Shown here piece after piece: positions 43,808-53,427 of a DNA stretch of 64,000 bases (its first letter is position 1; each line of letters begins with the position of its first letter). The notes beneath the pieces were generated by a model, which was not told where the DNA came from, searched no databases, and was given only the letters and a program-made list of their open reading frames with translations. The position numbers and the translations under genes were made by a program. The DNA is from Lachnospiraceae bacterium C6A11 (lineage in GTDB: Bacteria > Bacillota > Clostridia > Lachnospirales > Lachnospiraceae), in assembly GCA_000702245.1 (NCBI GenBank), contig JNKY01000002.1, forward strand, positions 1-64,000, in the 5' to 3' direction.

Positions 43808-45204
43808 ATAGTGAATACAATTGTTGCGACTGAGATTCCGGCAATGTATGAAACAGTTCTATCAAGACTGAAGCCTTCGCTGGCCATAAGGATGTATGTG
43901 ATGCTGACGCCTGTCATGAAAGTGGCAGGGAGTGCCGTGAGAAGGCTGTCGAAGCGGTGTTTACCTTTCTTCATGAGGTATGATGTCGCAACCCAGAGAG
44001 AGATCATTGCGAGAGTCTGATTGCTCCATGAGAAATATCTCCAGACAGTCTGGAACCCGTTGGCGTTTGTATTTGCATACCAGGTTAATAGTCCTCCGGC
44101 TACAAGCAGAGGCACTGTTATGAGGAGACGGTTGTGTACTTTTTTCTGATCCAGATGGAAGGTCTCTGCAAGAATGAGTCTTGCGCTTCTGAAGGCAGTA
44201 TCTCCTGAGGTTATTGGGCATATTGCAACACCGGCGATGGCAAGAACGCCACCGAAAACGCCGAGAACGCCCTTTGAGATATCATAAACAACATTGGAGG
44301 CTCCGCCTGAAAGCGCATCATTCAGGAGCTGCGAGGTGCCGTAAAAGGCTACTCCGGCAGCAGCCCAGACCAGAGCTATGGCAGCCTCGGATATCATTGC
44401 ACCATAAAAAACCTTTCGTCCTTCCTTTTCGTTTCTGATACATTTGGCTATCATCGGTGACTGTGTAGCATGAAAGCCGGATATGGCTCCGCACGCAACG
44501 GTGATAAACATGAATGGCCATACAGGTGTACCGGCAGGGTGCATATTTTTGAAATTGATCTCAGGAATAGTATATTTTCCGCCGGAAAAGATAATACCGC
44601 CGATAACCGCCGCCGCCATGACCATCAGAAGTACACCAAAGATCGGATAAAGCCTGCCAATCAGCTTATCTATAGGAAGAAGTGTTGCAAGCAGGTAGTA
44701 TGCAAGGATGATGACGGACCAGAAAGTTGCGTTCATCCAGCCCGGGGTGAGCTTGTCGAGAAGACCTGCAGGGCTGGTGACAAATACAGTTCCACAGAGT
44801 ATTAGAAGCACAACGGAAAATACTCTCATGATCCATTTTGCTGCCTTCCCAAGATAGGTTCCGGACAGCTCGGCAATAGAAGCGCCGCCGTGTCGGGAAC
44901 TGATCATACCGCTCATATAATCGTGAACAGCACCTCCCAGGATTGAACCAAATATGATCCACAGGAAGACGATAGGTCCGAATACGGCACCCATAAGGGC
45001 GCCGAAGATAGGACCGGTTCCGGCTATATTAAGAAGCTGCACCAGGTATGATTTCCAAGTTGGCAGAGGTATGTAATCTACGCCGTCCTGCATTGCGAAG
45101 GCCGGTGTCATGCGGTCGTCGGGTGCAAAAACCTTATCGACTACCTTTCCGTATATGTTGTAACCTATAATAAGCGCTACGAATGAAAGTAATAGAGAAA
45201 TCAT
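43783..45204 (-). CDS. cstA: CstA-family carbon starvation/peptide or pyruvate transporter
   Basis: A 473-residue membrane protein of the CstA family with about 13 helices. Signatures are GTGPIFGALMGAVFGP, VHDYMSGMISSRHGGAS and the AISGFHATQSPMIAKC stretch. Members take up peptides or pyruvate, usually when carbon is scarce. ATG at 45204 is chosen because AAGGAGG (45213-45219) lies eight bases upstream; a longer in-frame reading would add 17 residues with no site. It is the only complete leftward gene here, and its upstream region holds two inverted repeats. Confidence 0.92.
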   Translation of the reverse strand: MISLLLSFVALIIGYNIYGKVVDKVFAPDDRMTPAFAMQDGVDYIPLPTWKSYLVQLLNIAGTGPIFGALMGAVFGPIVFLWIIFGSILGGAVHDYMSGMISSRHGGASIAELSGTYLGKAAKWIMRVFSVVLLILCGTVFVTSPAGLLDKLTPGWMNATFWSVIILAYYLLATLLPIDKLIGRLYPIFGVLLMVMAAAVIGGIIFSGGKYTIPEINFKNMHPAGTPVWPFMFITVACGAISGFHATQSPMIAKCIRNEKEGRKVFYGAMISEAAIALVWAAAGVAFYGTSQLLNDALSGGASNVVYDISKGVLGVFGGVLAIAGVAICPITSGDTAFRSARLILAETFHLDQKKVHNRLLITVPLLVAGGLLTWYANTNANGFQTVWRYFSWSNQTLAMISLWVATSYLMKKGKHRFDSLLTALPATFMTGVSITYILMASEGFSLDRTVSYIAGISVATIVFTIYIRFFPA

Positions 45205-45248
45205 TCCCGAATCCTCCTTTTCGTATGATTCTAATGAGTATGATGATG

Positions 45249-45274
45249 TGATCAATTGGATCTTATATTGATCA
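45249..45274. promoter_or_regulatory. Inverted repeat upstream of cstA
   Basis: TGATCAAT (45249-45256) and ATTGATCA (45267-45274) are perfect 8-base arms separated by 10 bases, about 45 bases before the cstA start. It could be an operator in the untranslated leader or a promoter-proximal site. Confidence 0.4.
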
Positions 45275-45297
45275 TATCATCTTTTGTATTGGCATAA

Positions 45298-45317
45298 TGC
45301 ACAAAAAACATTGTGCA
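45298..45317. promoter_or_regulatory. Second inverted repeat between cstA and the pilin gene
   Basis: TGCACAA (45298-45304) and TTGTGCA (45311-45317) are perfect 7-base arms with a 6-base spacer. Position suits control of cstA or of the divergent pilin gene. Confidence 0.4.
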
Positions 45318-45460
45318 ATATTTTGTTAAGAAAATCTTAATTTTGCTCTTGCAAAACGGAAAAATAAGTAATATATTAAATATGAACAAAATATGAACAA
45401 ACTGTAAATCAGGTATTTACAAACTAAAAACTATCCATTAAGCAAAGGAAAGGAAGTATC

Positions 45461-46147
45461 ATGGAAGAGTGTCAAAACAAAAGGAAGAATAAGGGTTTTA
45501 CCCTTGTAGAGCTTATAGTAGTAATCGCTATAATGGCTATCATTGCAACGGCTATCACCTTACAGGTAATCAGATATATCGAAAAAGGCAGAATAGCAAT
45601 GGATGTATATAATGCAGGACTTATAAAGGACGCTCTCAATGTATATTCCTTCCCAAGTAATTTCCAGGGTAGAGTTGTAGATTACGAAGACCCTGAAACA
45701 CATGAGAGAGAAAGCTACAAGAGAGGCTGGGTATACGTTGATAAGAGTGAGATCAGATGCTCTGACCAGAGTACAGCGATCGCTATGATACAGGCAGGAC
45801 TTGTTCATGTAAGTCCCGAGACGGAGCAGGCGCTTATCGATAATGAGGAGAGCTCAACAAGATGGTTCCCGAGCGGACCGGACGGAGATTATGTGCGTAG
45901 GTCAAATATCGATGAATACGTATTTAAGAATGCTCTTACAGTAAAGGCAAGAACAACCTGGAATACATACCAGCTTGATGTTTATATCGACGATGTTGGT
46001 GAGCTTCACCTGGGCGGAAGTGCTTCAAATGCGATAAGAACAAATGGTCACGCGAAGGACGACAAGACAGCTGCGCTCTTTGCTACAAAGATTGGTCTCA
46101 CCAATGCATGGATCACACCAATCGGCGAGCAGTATAACGGAAACTAA
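45461..46147 (+). CDS. Type IV prepilin-like protein
   Basis: A 228-residue protein with a class III (prepilin) leader: basic residues 1-11, cleavage after Gly12 in KG-FTLVEL, Glu17 as the conserved Glu5 of the mature protein, and a hydrophobic helix (about 13-40). The globular part contains DVYNAGLIKDALNVY and a beta-rich end. It would be processed by a prepilin peptidase and assembled into a type IV pilus or pseudopilus. No pilus ATPase, platform protein or peptidase is encoded nearby. The start follows GGAAAGGAAG. A terminator-like hairpin follows. Confidence 0.88.
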   Translation: MEECQNKRKNKGFTLVELIVVIAIMAIIATAITLQVIRYIEKGRIAMDVYNAGLIKDALNVYSFPSNFQGRVVDYEDPETHERESYKRGWVYVDKSEIRCSDQSTAIAMIQAGLVHVSPETEQALIDNEESSTRWFPSGPDGDYVRRSNIDEYVFKNALTVKARTTWNTYQLDVYIDDVGELHLGGSASNAIRTNGHAKDDKTAALFATKIGLTNAWITPIGEQYNGN

Positions 46148-46161
46148 ATAAACAAAAATAT

Positions 46162-46206
46162 AAAGGGGTCATCTTTGGATAATCGGGTTCGGAGGTGGCC
46201 TTTTTC
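46162..46206 (+). terminator. Probable terminator after the pilin gene
   Basis: 46162-46176 can pair with 46191-46205 over 15 positions, several of them G-U, around a 14-base loop; the 3' arm ends in TTTTT followed by CTATT. Confidence 0.65.
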
Positions 46207-46354
46207 TATTATGTTTTTTCTTCGGGTTTGAGTTATTTTGTGATGATATTTTTCAAGGATTATGGTATGATAAAAAAGGTATTTTGAAACTGTATTTTAC
46301 GTGAGCAGAGTTTGCAAATAGACAGATTCTGTCAGTAGTTGTGGGGGTTAAAAT

Positions 46355-47695
46355 ATGGTAGATGATTTCAGCAAGGAATACGCAGAAAAGCTCCGTACGC
46401 CTGAAGAGGCGGTAAGTGTTATAAGGAGCGGACAATGGGTTGATTATACAAGTACTCTCGGTAAGCCGGTTCTGCTTGACCGGGCTCTTGCCAAGAGGAA
46501 GGATGAACTTCTTGATGTGAAGATAAGAGGCAATCTGATTGACGGGCCGATCGAGGTAGTGGAGTGCGATCCGGAACAGGAGCACTTTGTCTATCACAGC
46601 TGGCACTGCTCGGCTTATGAGAGAAAGCTCTGCGACAGAGGGCTTTGCTATTATATTCCGATGGTTTTCTCTAACAACGCGGCTTATTATGAATTCTTCC
46701 TGAACGTGAACGTTGTTATGGTCAGCGTTTCACCGATGGACAGGCACGGGTATTTTAACTTTTCTGTAAATACAGGCGTTGCTGCGCCGATTACAAGGGT
46801 GGCAGACATAGTCATTGTTGAAGTTAATGAGCATATGCCGAAGGTTCACGGCGGCTACGATGAGTGCATACACATCTCGAACGTTGACTTCATAGTCGAG
46901 GGGCATCACGAGCCTTTCAATTACGGCGACAGAGAGCATACCACCGAGGTGGACAGAAAGATTGCGGGCTATATACTTCCATATCTTGTGGATGGAGCAA
47001 CACTTCAGCTTGGTGTTGGAAGTATGCCGAATGCTCTGGGCAAGCTGATAGCCAAATCAGACCTGCGCGATCTCGGAATGCATACCGAGCTTTGTTCGGA
47101 TGCTTTCCTCAGTCTCTACAAGGCAGGAAAACTCACAAATACAAGAAAAAATATAGATAAGGGCAAGGGCGTATTTGGCTGCGCGATTGGATCGGCCGAT
47201 CTTTTCGACTGGCTTGAGGACAATCATGGTATAGCTGCATATCCGCTGGAATACGTTAACAGGCCATCCATCATAGCGCAGATAGATAATATGGTTTCTA
47301 TAAACAGCTGTGTGGCAGTGGATCTCTATGGACAGGTTGCTGCAGAAAGCTCGGGTTCGCGGCAGATAAGTGGAACCGGTGGACAGCTTGACTTTCTGGT
47401 CGGTGCGTCGGCGTCAAAGGGTGGCAAAGCATTTATCTGCATGAGCTCAACCTATAATGATAAGGAAGGTAAGCCTCACTCAAGGATAGTGCCTCTTTTT
47501 AACGGCGATATTATCACGTCTCCGAGGAGTCAGGTGTATTTTATAGTGACTGAATACGGCATCATAAATCTTGAGGGGCGTTCGACCTGGGAGAGGGCTG
47601 AAGCGATCATCAGTATCGCACATCCGGACTTCAGAGACGAGCTGATCAAAGAGGCCGAAAAGATGAAGATCTGGCGAAAGAGTAATAAGAGGTAA
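46355..47695 (+). CDS. Acyl-CoA:acetate CoA-transferase, butyryl-CoA:acetate type
   Basis: A 446-residue family I CoA-transferase of the acetyl-CoA hydrolase/4-hydroxybutyrate CoA-transferase group. The catalytic Glu is Glu245 in GMHTELCSDAF; the CoA-binding loop QISGTGGQLDFLVGA and the closing STWERAEAIISIAHPDFRDE are as in butyryl-CoA:acetate CoA-transferases of gut butyrate producers. It would release butyrate (or another short acid) and form acetyl-CoA. The exact acyl specificity is inferred from overall resemblance. GTGGGGG lies upstream of the ATG. It is not linked to other butyrate genes here. Confidence 0.8.
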   Translation: MVDDFSKEYAEKLRTPEEAVSVIRSGQWVDYTSTLGKPVLLDRALAKRKDELLDVKIRGNLIDGPIEVVECDPEQEHFVYHSWHCSAYERKLCDRGLCYYIPMVFSNNAAYYEFFLNVNVVMVSVSPMDRHGYFNFSVNTGVAAPITRVADIVIVEVNEHMPKVHGGYDECIHISNVDFIVEGHHEPFNYGDREHTTEVDRKIAGYILPYLVDGATLQLGVGSMPNALGKLIAKSDLRDLGMHTELCSDAFLSLYKAGKLTNTRKNIDKGKGVFGCAIGSADLFDWLEDNHGIAAYPLEYVNRPSIIAQIDNMVSINSCVAVDLYGQVAAESSGSRQISGTGGQLDFLVGASASKGGKAFICMSSTYNDKEGKPHSRIVPLFNGDIITSPRSQVYFIVTEYGIINLEGRSTWERAEAIISIAHPDFRDELIKEAEKMKIWRKSNKR

Positions 47696-47749
47696 TTTGT
47701 ACAAAATATATGAAGATTTGTTAAAATTTTACTATTATTATTAGAGATT

Positions 47750-47777
47750 TTGTGATATTATAAAGTTTGATTATAAA
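47750..47777 (+). promoter_or_regulatory. Possible promoter of the tubulin-like gene
   Basis: TTGTGA (47750-47755), a 16-base spacer and TATAAA (47772-47777) in an A/T-rich region, about 60 bases before the ATG. This is a moderate match only. Confidence 0.35.
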
Positions 47778-47836
47778 AATGCACAAAAAACTATATGTTT
47801 TTTTGTATGAAGTAGCGAAGTGGGGTAGCTTTAACC

Positions 47837-50356
47837 ATGATTCTTATTGATACTCAAAAGAAAGAATTTAACAGACTTAAAGATATCAGAATTTTAGAAA
47901 AGGGGGAAGGCGAATCAGGTTACAACGGAAATATACTTATCATCGGACTTGGTGGAGTCGGTATTGAGACTGCACGAAGTCTTAAAGGTATGCTTGCGGG
48001 CAATACTATAGCTTCTGACAACATAGATTATCTTGTATTTGATTCTGATATTCCATATATGGAGCAGCTGATCGAGGACAGCAGGGATAGTATCGGTTTC
48101 AATGCGACCGAGGTCATCAGTATTTACAGAAAGACTCTTGATGATCTTCTTATTAAGCCTGATACCAGAGCATATGCATACAGTGACCTGGCTAAGTGGC
48201 TTGATCCGGAGATGCCTGAGCTGAATATCGGTATCACAGGTGCTGCGGGAAACCGCCAGATCGGCCGTCTTATGTTTTCGAATGCGTATGAAGAGGTCAG
48301 AGCCCTCCTGTTCAATAAGATTGATGAGATGTATATGAAGTCAGCTGATGCTGAAGGCGTCGGAAAACTTGATTTCCTTATTATTTCAGGCGTTGCTGGC
48401 GGTACCGGAAGCGGTATCATAATCGACCTTGCATATAATATCAGGGCATATTGCAGAGCAAAGAAGATGCAGAACGTAAGACTTGGTTCTGTTCTTATGA
48501 TGCCGGATGTCCTTTATGCGGACAGGATTATCTCTTCTGACAGCAACAAGGTTGACCTGCTCAACGCAAACGGCCTTGCAACCCTTAAGGAGATAACCTA
48601 TTACATGAACCTTAAGGAAAAGGATGAGATGTACACCTTTGAGAGCACAAGGCATAAGCTTTCGATAAAGGAAAATGTATTTGACTCCTGCATGCTCATC
48701 TCCGGACGTAAGGATGACCAGGGCTACATTCCTGCGGGAACTATCTATTCGGATGCAGCTTACTTCATGTTGAAGCTTGTCAGCCGCAAGGCTATAGGCG
48801 AAATGAAGCCGGATGGCACGAGAGATCTTGTGAGAGACATCTTCTTCAGACCGAACGAGAACGGTCCGTTCAAGATCATCAGCGAGACAGACTACCGCAT
48901 CCCTATAAGAGAGATTGAAAATATCAGTGAGTATGAGGTATTTAAGCTTGCTTACAAGAAGCTGAACGATTCGGCGCTCGATAAGCCGGGTATCCCTGAG
49001 AAGATTGAAGCTATCATGGGCGAGTTCAGAGACTTCATCAACACGCCGGCCGGCGAGGAGATAAAGCTTAAAGCCAGTTTCCTTATAAATACACTTACAT
49101 ATAACAAGCCTGTTTACAAGGCTATTAAGAAAAATACAGATACACTCCAGCAGGATATCAATATGGACCTTAACAAGCTCCGTACAAATATCCTTGCAGT
49201 TCAGAGAGATATCAAGCTTAGATTCATGAATTCCATCGAGGAGCTTATCAACTTCTCCATGAAGGAATATGGCCCTTATGCAACTATGAAGCTGATCGGT
49301 GCGAAGGGTTATGTGGGAATCGAAGAGGAGACGGGACTTATCCTTGAGATAAAGAAGCTTGAGCAGAGTGCGCAGAATTATCGTCCGAACGGAGAGTATG
49401 AGAGAATCATACAGTCTATCAAGGATATTTGCGCCAAGAGGTTCTTTGCTTTCCCAAATGCAAAGCGTGAGACCGAAAACGGTTATTTCGAGGCATGCAT
49501 CAAGAATGCGCTTGCAATCGAGAAGACCATCCTTATGGATGCGATAAACGCAGAGGATGTTTACGGCGATACCATGAGATGGCTCATAAGACTTTGCGAC
49601 AGATATAATGATATTTACGATCCGTTCTGTACAGAGCTTTATGATTCGATCGACGATCTTGCCGCAAGCGGTAAGCGTACGCTCGGATATATGATGAAGG
49701 AAGCAAGACAGAGCGAGCTCTTCCCAATCGATTATGTGACCGATGAAAGAATCGAGGATATGAGGAAGGGACTTGTAAGACTTCTTGTTGAAAATGAGGC
49801 GAATATTGAGAACGACCGCAGTGTTTCTATTAAAGAAGAGATGGAGAGAATGTACAAGAATCTCTTTGCGGGCATAGGAGCTTTTGCACCGGAGAAGTTC
49901 ATCTACAATGCATTTTCGGATGAGAAGCCTCGTGTTCAGGAGCTTACGGCACTCTTTGTTTCAAATGAGAATGAAAAGCGTGACAGATGCCTTTACAGAG
50001 CAGCGAAGGCCTTCGTTCAGGGCACCTACGAGAAGGTGGGAAGAAAGAAGCTTTGTATGACAGAGTCAGGTTTAAATAAGAATTACAGATGTGAGAAATA
50101 CATCTCCCTGCCTGATATGATGCCTCACTTCAGTGAAGCCATAAAGGGAATACTTGTTAAGGAGCCTTACAATATCAATGAAAAGCTCATAACAATGAAT
50201 ACGGGTGAGATAGCAATTTCTTCGGATGAGATCGTATTTGATGTGCCTTATACGGTGCTGACCTGCGCAGATGATATGCTTGTATCATATGTTCAGACGG
50301 ATGCATATAAGGGACTTCATATAGATCAGGATCATGATTATGCAACAGTAAGTTAG
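47837..50356 (+). CDS. Tubulin/FtsZ-superfamily GTPase-like protein (Tubulin_2 type)
   Basis: An 839-residue cytoplasmic protein. The N-terminal third resembles the tubulin/FtsZ fold: NILIIGLGGVGIETARSL (about 31-48) is the first nucleotide loop, and VAGGTGSGIIIDL carries the tubulin signature GGTGSG (residues 188-193). NANGLATLKEI farther on is where the catalytic T7 loop is expected. The C-terminal two thirds (about 330-839) are helical, lack membrane segments and are not recognised. Proteins of this Tubulin_2/FtsZ-like group have been proposed to work in membrane remodelling rather than division; no function is proven here. It is too divergent to be FtsZ itself. A LURP-one-like gene follows 18 bases later. 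Confidence 0.82.
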   Translation: MILIDTQKKEFNRLKDIRILEKGEGESGYNGNILIIGLGGVGIETARSLKGMLAGNTIASDNIDYLVFDSDIPYMEQLIEDSRDSIGFNATEVISIYRKTLDDLLIKPDTRAYAYSDLAKWLDPEMPELNIGITGAAGNRQIGRLMFSNAYEEVRALLFNKIDEMYMKSADAEGVGKLDFLIISGVAGGTGSGIIIDLAYNIRAYCRAKKMQNVRLGSVLMMPDVLYADRIISSDSNKVDLLNANGLATLKEITYYMNLKEKDEMYTFESTRHKLSIKENVFDSCMLISGRKDDQGYIPAGTIYSDAAYFMLKLVSRKAIGEMKPDGTRDLVRDIFFRPNENGPFKIISETDYRIPIREIENISEYEVFKLAYKKLNDSALDKPGIPEKIEAIMGEFRDFINTPAGEEIKLKASFLINTLTYNKPVYKAIKKNTDTLQQDINMDLNKLRTNILAVQRDIKLRFMNSIEELINFSMKEYGPYATMKLIGAKGYVGIEEETGLILEIKKLEQSAQNYRPNGEYERIIQSIKDICAKRFFAFPNAKRETENGYFEACIKNALAIEKTILMDAINAEDVYGDTMRWLIRLCDRYNDIYDPFCTELYDSIDDLAASGKRTLGYMMKEARQSELFPIDYVTDERIEDMRKGLVRLLVENEANIENDRSVSIKEEMERMYKNLFAGIGAFAPEKFIYNAFSDEKPRVQELTALFVSNENEKRDRCLYRAAKAFVQGTYEKVGRKKLCMTESGLNKNYRCEKYISLPDMMPHFSEAIKGILVKEPYNINEKLITMNTGEIAISSDEIVFDVPYTVLTCADDMLVSYVQTDAYKGLHIDQDHDYATVS

Positions 50357-50374
50357 ATAAGAGAGGTACTTGAA

Positions 50375-50875
50375 TTGGTTAGATTATTTATCAAAGCAAA
50401 TGATGCAAATGAGAAGGATTCATTTAAGATCTTTAATCAGAGTGGTAAGGAACTCTTTTATACCAAGGATGATTTTCAGACTACGGGCCACAGGATCAAG
50501 ATTTACCTTGCCGATACTATCAGTGAGGTGGGATACGTTCAGGAGAAGACCGGAACGGGTGCTGCGAGATTCGAGTTTGCTGCACGTGATAATTTCGGAA
50601 ACGTTACTATCAGCAAAGGCAGTAGTAATGCTGATGTAAATATCGATTTCAACGGCTGGAAGCTTCAGGGCCTTCCGTTTGAGTGGCACTATGATGTATA
50701 TATGGGTCAGACTCCTGTTATGGCAGCTCGTCATGGTATGTTTATGATCCCTGGGCAGGCGCTTAATATCTGCGATACCTATGTGATCACAGTTGCTACC
50801 GATTCGGAGATAACGATCTGTACAGCATTTGCGCTGGCACTTTTCGCGGCAAAGAAATACCATGTTGTTTTCTAA
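50375..50875 (+). CDS. LURP-one/tubby-like domain protein partnered with the tubulin-like gene
   Basis: A 166-residue single-domain protein of about 12 beta strands ending in one hydrophobic helix (about 140-160). LFIKANDANEKDSFKIFN, GHRIKIYLAD and the alternating strand pattern resemble the LURP-one-related (tubby C-terminal-like) family, whose relatives include phospholipid scramblases and bacterial YxjI proteins; membranes or lipids may be bound, but this is inference. It appears to start with TTG at 50375 after GAGAGG. It is the second gene of a two-gene operon with the tubulin-like gene, which a strong terminator closes. Confidence 0.65.
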   Translation: MVRLFIKANDANEKDSFKIFNQSGKELFYTKDDFQTTGHRIKIYLADTISEVGYVQEKTGTGAARFEFAARDNFGNVTISKGSSNADVNIDFNGWKLQGLPFEWHYDVYMGQTPVMAARHGMFMIPGQALNICDTYVITVATDSEITICTAFALALFAAKKYHVVF

Positions 50876-50950
50876 ATGATAAAAAGAATCGGCGCGGTTG
50901 AGCATCGTATTATCGGTGCCATCCCAGAGAATATGATGAATTAATACAGT

Positions 50951-51017
50951 TGACCCAAGTGAATATGCGTCTCTTGTACATTTTATAAGAGGCTCGTATT
51001 TACTTGGGTCATTTTTT
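50951..51017 (+). terminator. Strong terminator of the tubulin-like operon
   Basis: 25-base arms 50951-50975 and 50987-51011 pair with one mismatch and three wobbles around an 11-base loop, followed by six T. Confidence 0.93.
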
Positions 51018-51065
51018 GTGTATAATATACGTGGACTCGCTATGCGAAAGGTAGAGGTTTAATAT

Positions 51066-51527
51066 ATGAAGATGGTCGTGCAAAGGGTAGAGAATGCCTC
51101 ATGTACAGTTGAAGGGAAAATTACAGGAAAGATAGATAAGGGTTTTCTGGTATTTATCGGAGTGTCCGATGAGGATGACGAAGCAGTAGCGGATAAGATG
51201 ATAAAAAAGCTGCTGGGACTTCGTATATTCAGTGATGAGAATGGTAAGATAAACCTTGCACTTAAGGATGTTGGAGGAAGTCTTCTTCTGATATCGCAGT
51301 TCACTTTGTACGCGGACTGCAGCCACGGCAACAGACCGTCATTTATCAACGCGGGAAAGCCGGAGCATGCTGAGAAGCTCTACAACTATATTATTAATAA
51401 GGTCAGAGAAGCAGGCTACACCGCTGAAACCGGAGAGTTCGGAGCTGAGATGATTATTGATCTCACGAATCATGGTCCGTTCACGATACTCCTCGATAGT
51501 AAGGATATATTTGGCTTAAATAAATAG
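51066..51527 (+). CDS. dtd: D-aminoacyl-tRNA deacylase
   Basis: A 153-residue Dtd of normal length that frees tRNAs charged with D-amino acids or, wrongly, with glycine. [15 protein letters not shown] opens the protein; the two active-site motifs are SQFTLYAD (about residue 78) and [11 protein letters not shown] near the C-terminus. A TATAAT at 51021 lies in the gap after the terminator, but no fitting -35 is visible. lepA begins 13 bases after its stop. Confidence 0.95.
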   Translation: MKMVVQRVENASCTVEGKITGKIDKGFLVFIGVSDEDDEAVADKMIKKLLGLRIFSDENGKINLALKDVGGSLLLISQFTLYADCSHGNRPSFINAGKPEHAEKLYNYIINKVREAGYTAETGEFGAEMIIDLTNHGPFTILLDSKDIFGLNK

Positions 51528-51540
51528 AAACGGAGAAAAC

Positions 51541-53355
51541 ATGGCACATTTAGATCAGAGTAAAATCAGAAATTTCTGCATAATAGCACATATAGATCAT
51601 GGTAAGTCGACACTTGCCGACAGGATCATTGAGAAGACAGGAACTCTTACGTCAAGAGAGATGCAGGAACAGGTCCTTGATAATATGGATATCGAGAGGG
51701 AGAGGGGTATCACCATCAAATCCCAGGCCGTCCGCATCATCTACAAGTCAAAGGATGGCCAGGAATATATCTTTAATCTTATCGACACTCCGGGTCACGT
51801 TGACTTCAATTACGAGGTGTCGAGAAGTCTTGCTGCCTGCGAGGGGGCAGTTCTTGTTGTCGATGCGGCACAGGGCATAGAGGCCCAGACTTTAGCGAAT
51901 GTTTATATGGCGATAGATCATGACCTGGAGGTGTTTCCGGTCATAAATAAGATAGACCTTCCGTCAGCTGAGCCTGACAGAGTTAAGGCTGAGATAGAGG
52001 ATGTCATCGGCATCGAGGCGCACGACGCGCCACTGATCTCTGCAAAGAACGGCATAAATATAGAAGATGTTCTTGAAACTATAGTTGATAAGATCCCTGC
52101 ACCGACGGGAGATACAGAGGCGCCTTTTAAGGCACTAATTTTTGACAGCCTTTATGATCAGTATAAGGGTGTTATCATATTCTGCAGGGTATTCGACGGC
52201 TTTATCCACAAAGGATCGAAGATCAGAATGATGGCCACAGGAACCGAGGTTGAGGTTGTTGAGGTTGGTATCTTCGGTGCGGGCAGGTTCATTCCGACTG
52301 ACGAAATATCTGCAGGCATGGTTGGCTATATCACAGCCAGCCTGAAAAATACATCCGAGACAGAGGTTGGTGATACAGTTACAGATGCAGAGAATCCATG
52401 CTCTGAGGCGCTTCCGGGCTACAAGAAGGCGCGTCCGATGGTTTACTGCGGTATGTATCCGGCTGATGGTGCAAAATATCCTGAGCTCAGAGATGCACTT
52501 GAGAAGCTGAAGCTTAACGATGCTTCACTTTTCTATGAGCCTGAGACTTCAATCGCACTGGGCTTCGGCTTCAGATGCGGTTTCCTGGGACTGCTTCATC
52601 TTGAAGTTATTCAGGAGAGGCTTGAGAGAGAATACAACCTGGATCTTGTTACGACAGCTCCGGGCGTTGTATATAGAGTTTATAAAACAGATGGCGAGAT
52701 GCTTGAACTGACCAATCCTTCAAATCTTCCGGACCCTTCCGAGATAGATCATATGGAGGAGCCGATAGTCAGTGCGGAGATCATGGTTACCTCCGAATAT
52801 ACAGGTGCGATAATGACACTCTGTCAGGAAAGACGAGGTGTCTATCTTGGTATGGAATACATTGAGACTTCGAGAGTGCTCCTTAAATATGAGCTGCCAC
52901 TTAATGAGATAATCTACGACTTTTTCGATGCGCTGAAGTCGCGTTCAAGAGGCTACGCTTCCTTTGATTATGAGATTAAGGACTATCAGACCTCTAAGCT
53001 GGTTAAGCTGGATATTCTCATCAATCGTGAAGAGGTAGATGCGCTTTCCTTTATCGTACATGCTGATTCTGCTTACGAGAGGGCAAGAAAGATGTGCGAG
53101 AAGCTTAAGGAGGAGATTCCGAGACACCTCTTCGAGATTCCTATTCAGGGTGCTGTCGGCGGCAAGATCATCGCACGTGAGACCGTTAAAGCTATGCGTA
53201 AGGACGTGCTTGCCAAGTGTTACGGCGGTGATATCACACGTAAGAGAAAGCTTCTCGAGAAGCAGAAGGAAGGCAAGAAGCGTATGCGCCAGATAGGTAA
53301 CGTGGAAATACCTCAGAAGGCCTTCATGAGCGTGCTGAAGCTGGACGAAGAGTAA
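51541..53355 (+). CDS. lepA: Elongation factor 4 (LepA)
   Basis: A 604-residue translational GTPase. G1 is [13 protein letters not shown] (near residue 16), G2 lies in [13 protein letters not shown]3 is DTPGHVDF and G4 is [11 protein letters not shown]. Domains II, III and V and the LepA-specific C-terminal domain follow ([37 protein letters not shown] at the end). It acts on stalled or assembling ribosomes at the membrane and in the cytoplasm. hemW follows, the usual order in Firmicutes. Confidence 0.97.
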   Translation: MAHLDQSKIRNFCIIAHIDHGKSTLADRIIEKTGTLTSREMQEQVLDNMDIERERGITIKSQAVRIIYKSKDGQEYIFNLIDTPGHVDFNYEVSRSLAACEGAVLVVDAAQGIEAQTLANVYMAIDHDLEVFPVINKIDLPSAEPDRVKAEIEDVIGIEAHDAPLISAKNGINIEDVLETIVDKIPAPTGDTEAPFKALIFDSLYDQYKGVIIFCRVFDGFIHKGSKIRMMATGTEVEVVEVGIFGAGRFIPTDEISAGMVGYITASLKNTSETEVGDTVTDAENPCSEALPGYKKARPMVYCGMYPADGAKYPELRDALEKLKLNDASLFYEPETSIALGFGFRCGFLGLLHLEVIQERLEREYNLDLVTTAPGVVYRVYKTDGEMLELTNPSNLPDPSEIDHMEEPIVSAEIMVTSEYTGAIMTLCQERRGVYLGMEYIETSRVLLKYELPLNEIIYDFFDALKSRSRGYASFDYEIKDYQTSKLVKLDILINREEVDALSFIVHADSAYERARKMCEKLKEEIPRHLFEIPIQGAVGGKIIARETVKAMRKDVLAKCYGGDITRKRKLLEKQKEGKKRMRQIGNVEIPQKAFMSVLKLDEE

Positions 53356-53427
53356 TTACAGTATTTGTTATCTAAGAAGATTTCGGCGCGATGAGAAAGC
53401 GTCCGGGAATGAAAATAGGAAATATTA

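Noticed and set aside
47837-50356. Tubulin-like gene as plasmid or phage TubZ
   Set aside because: No tubR/centromere repeats, replication or phage genes nearby, and it is much larger than TubZ with a long helical C-terminal part.
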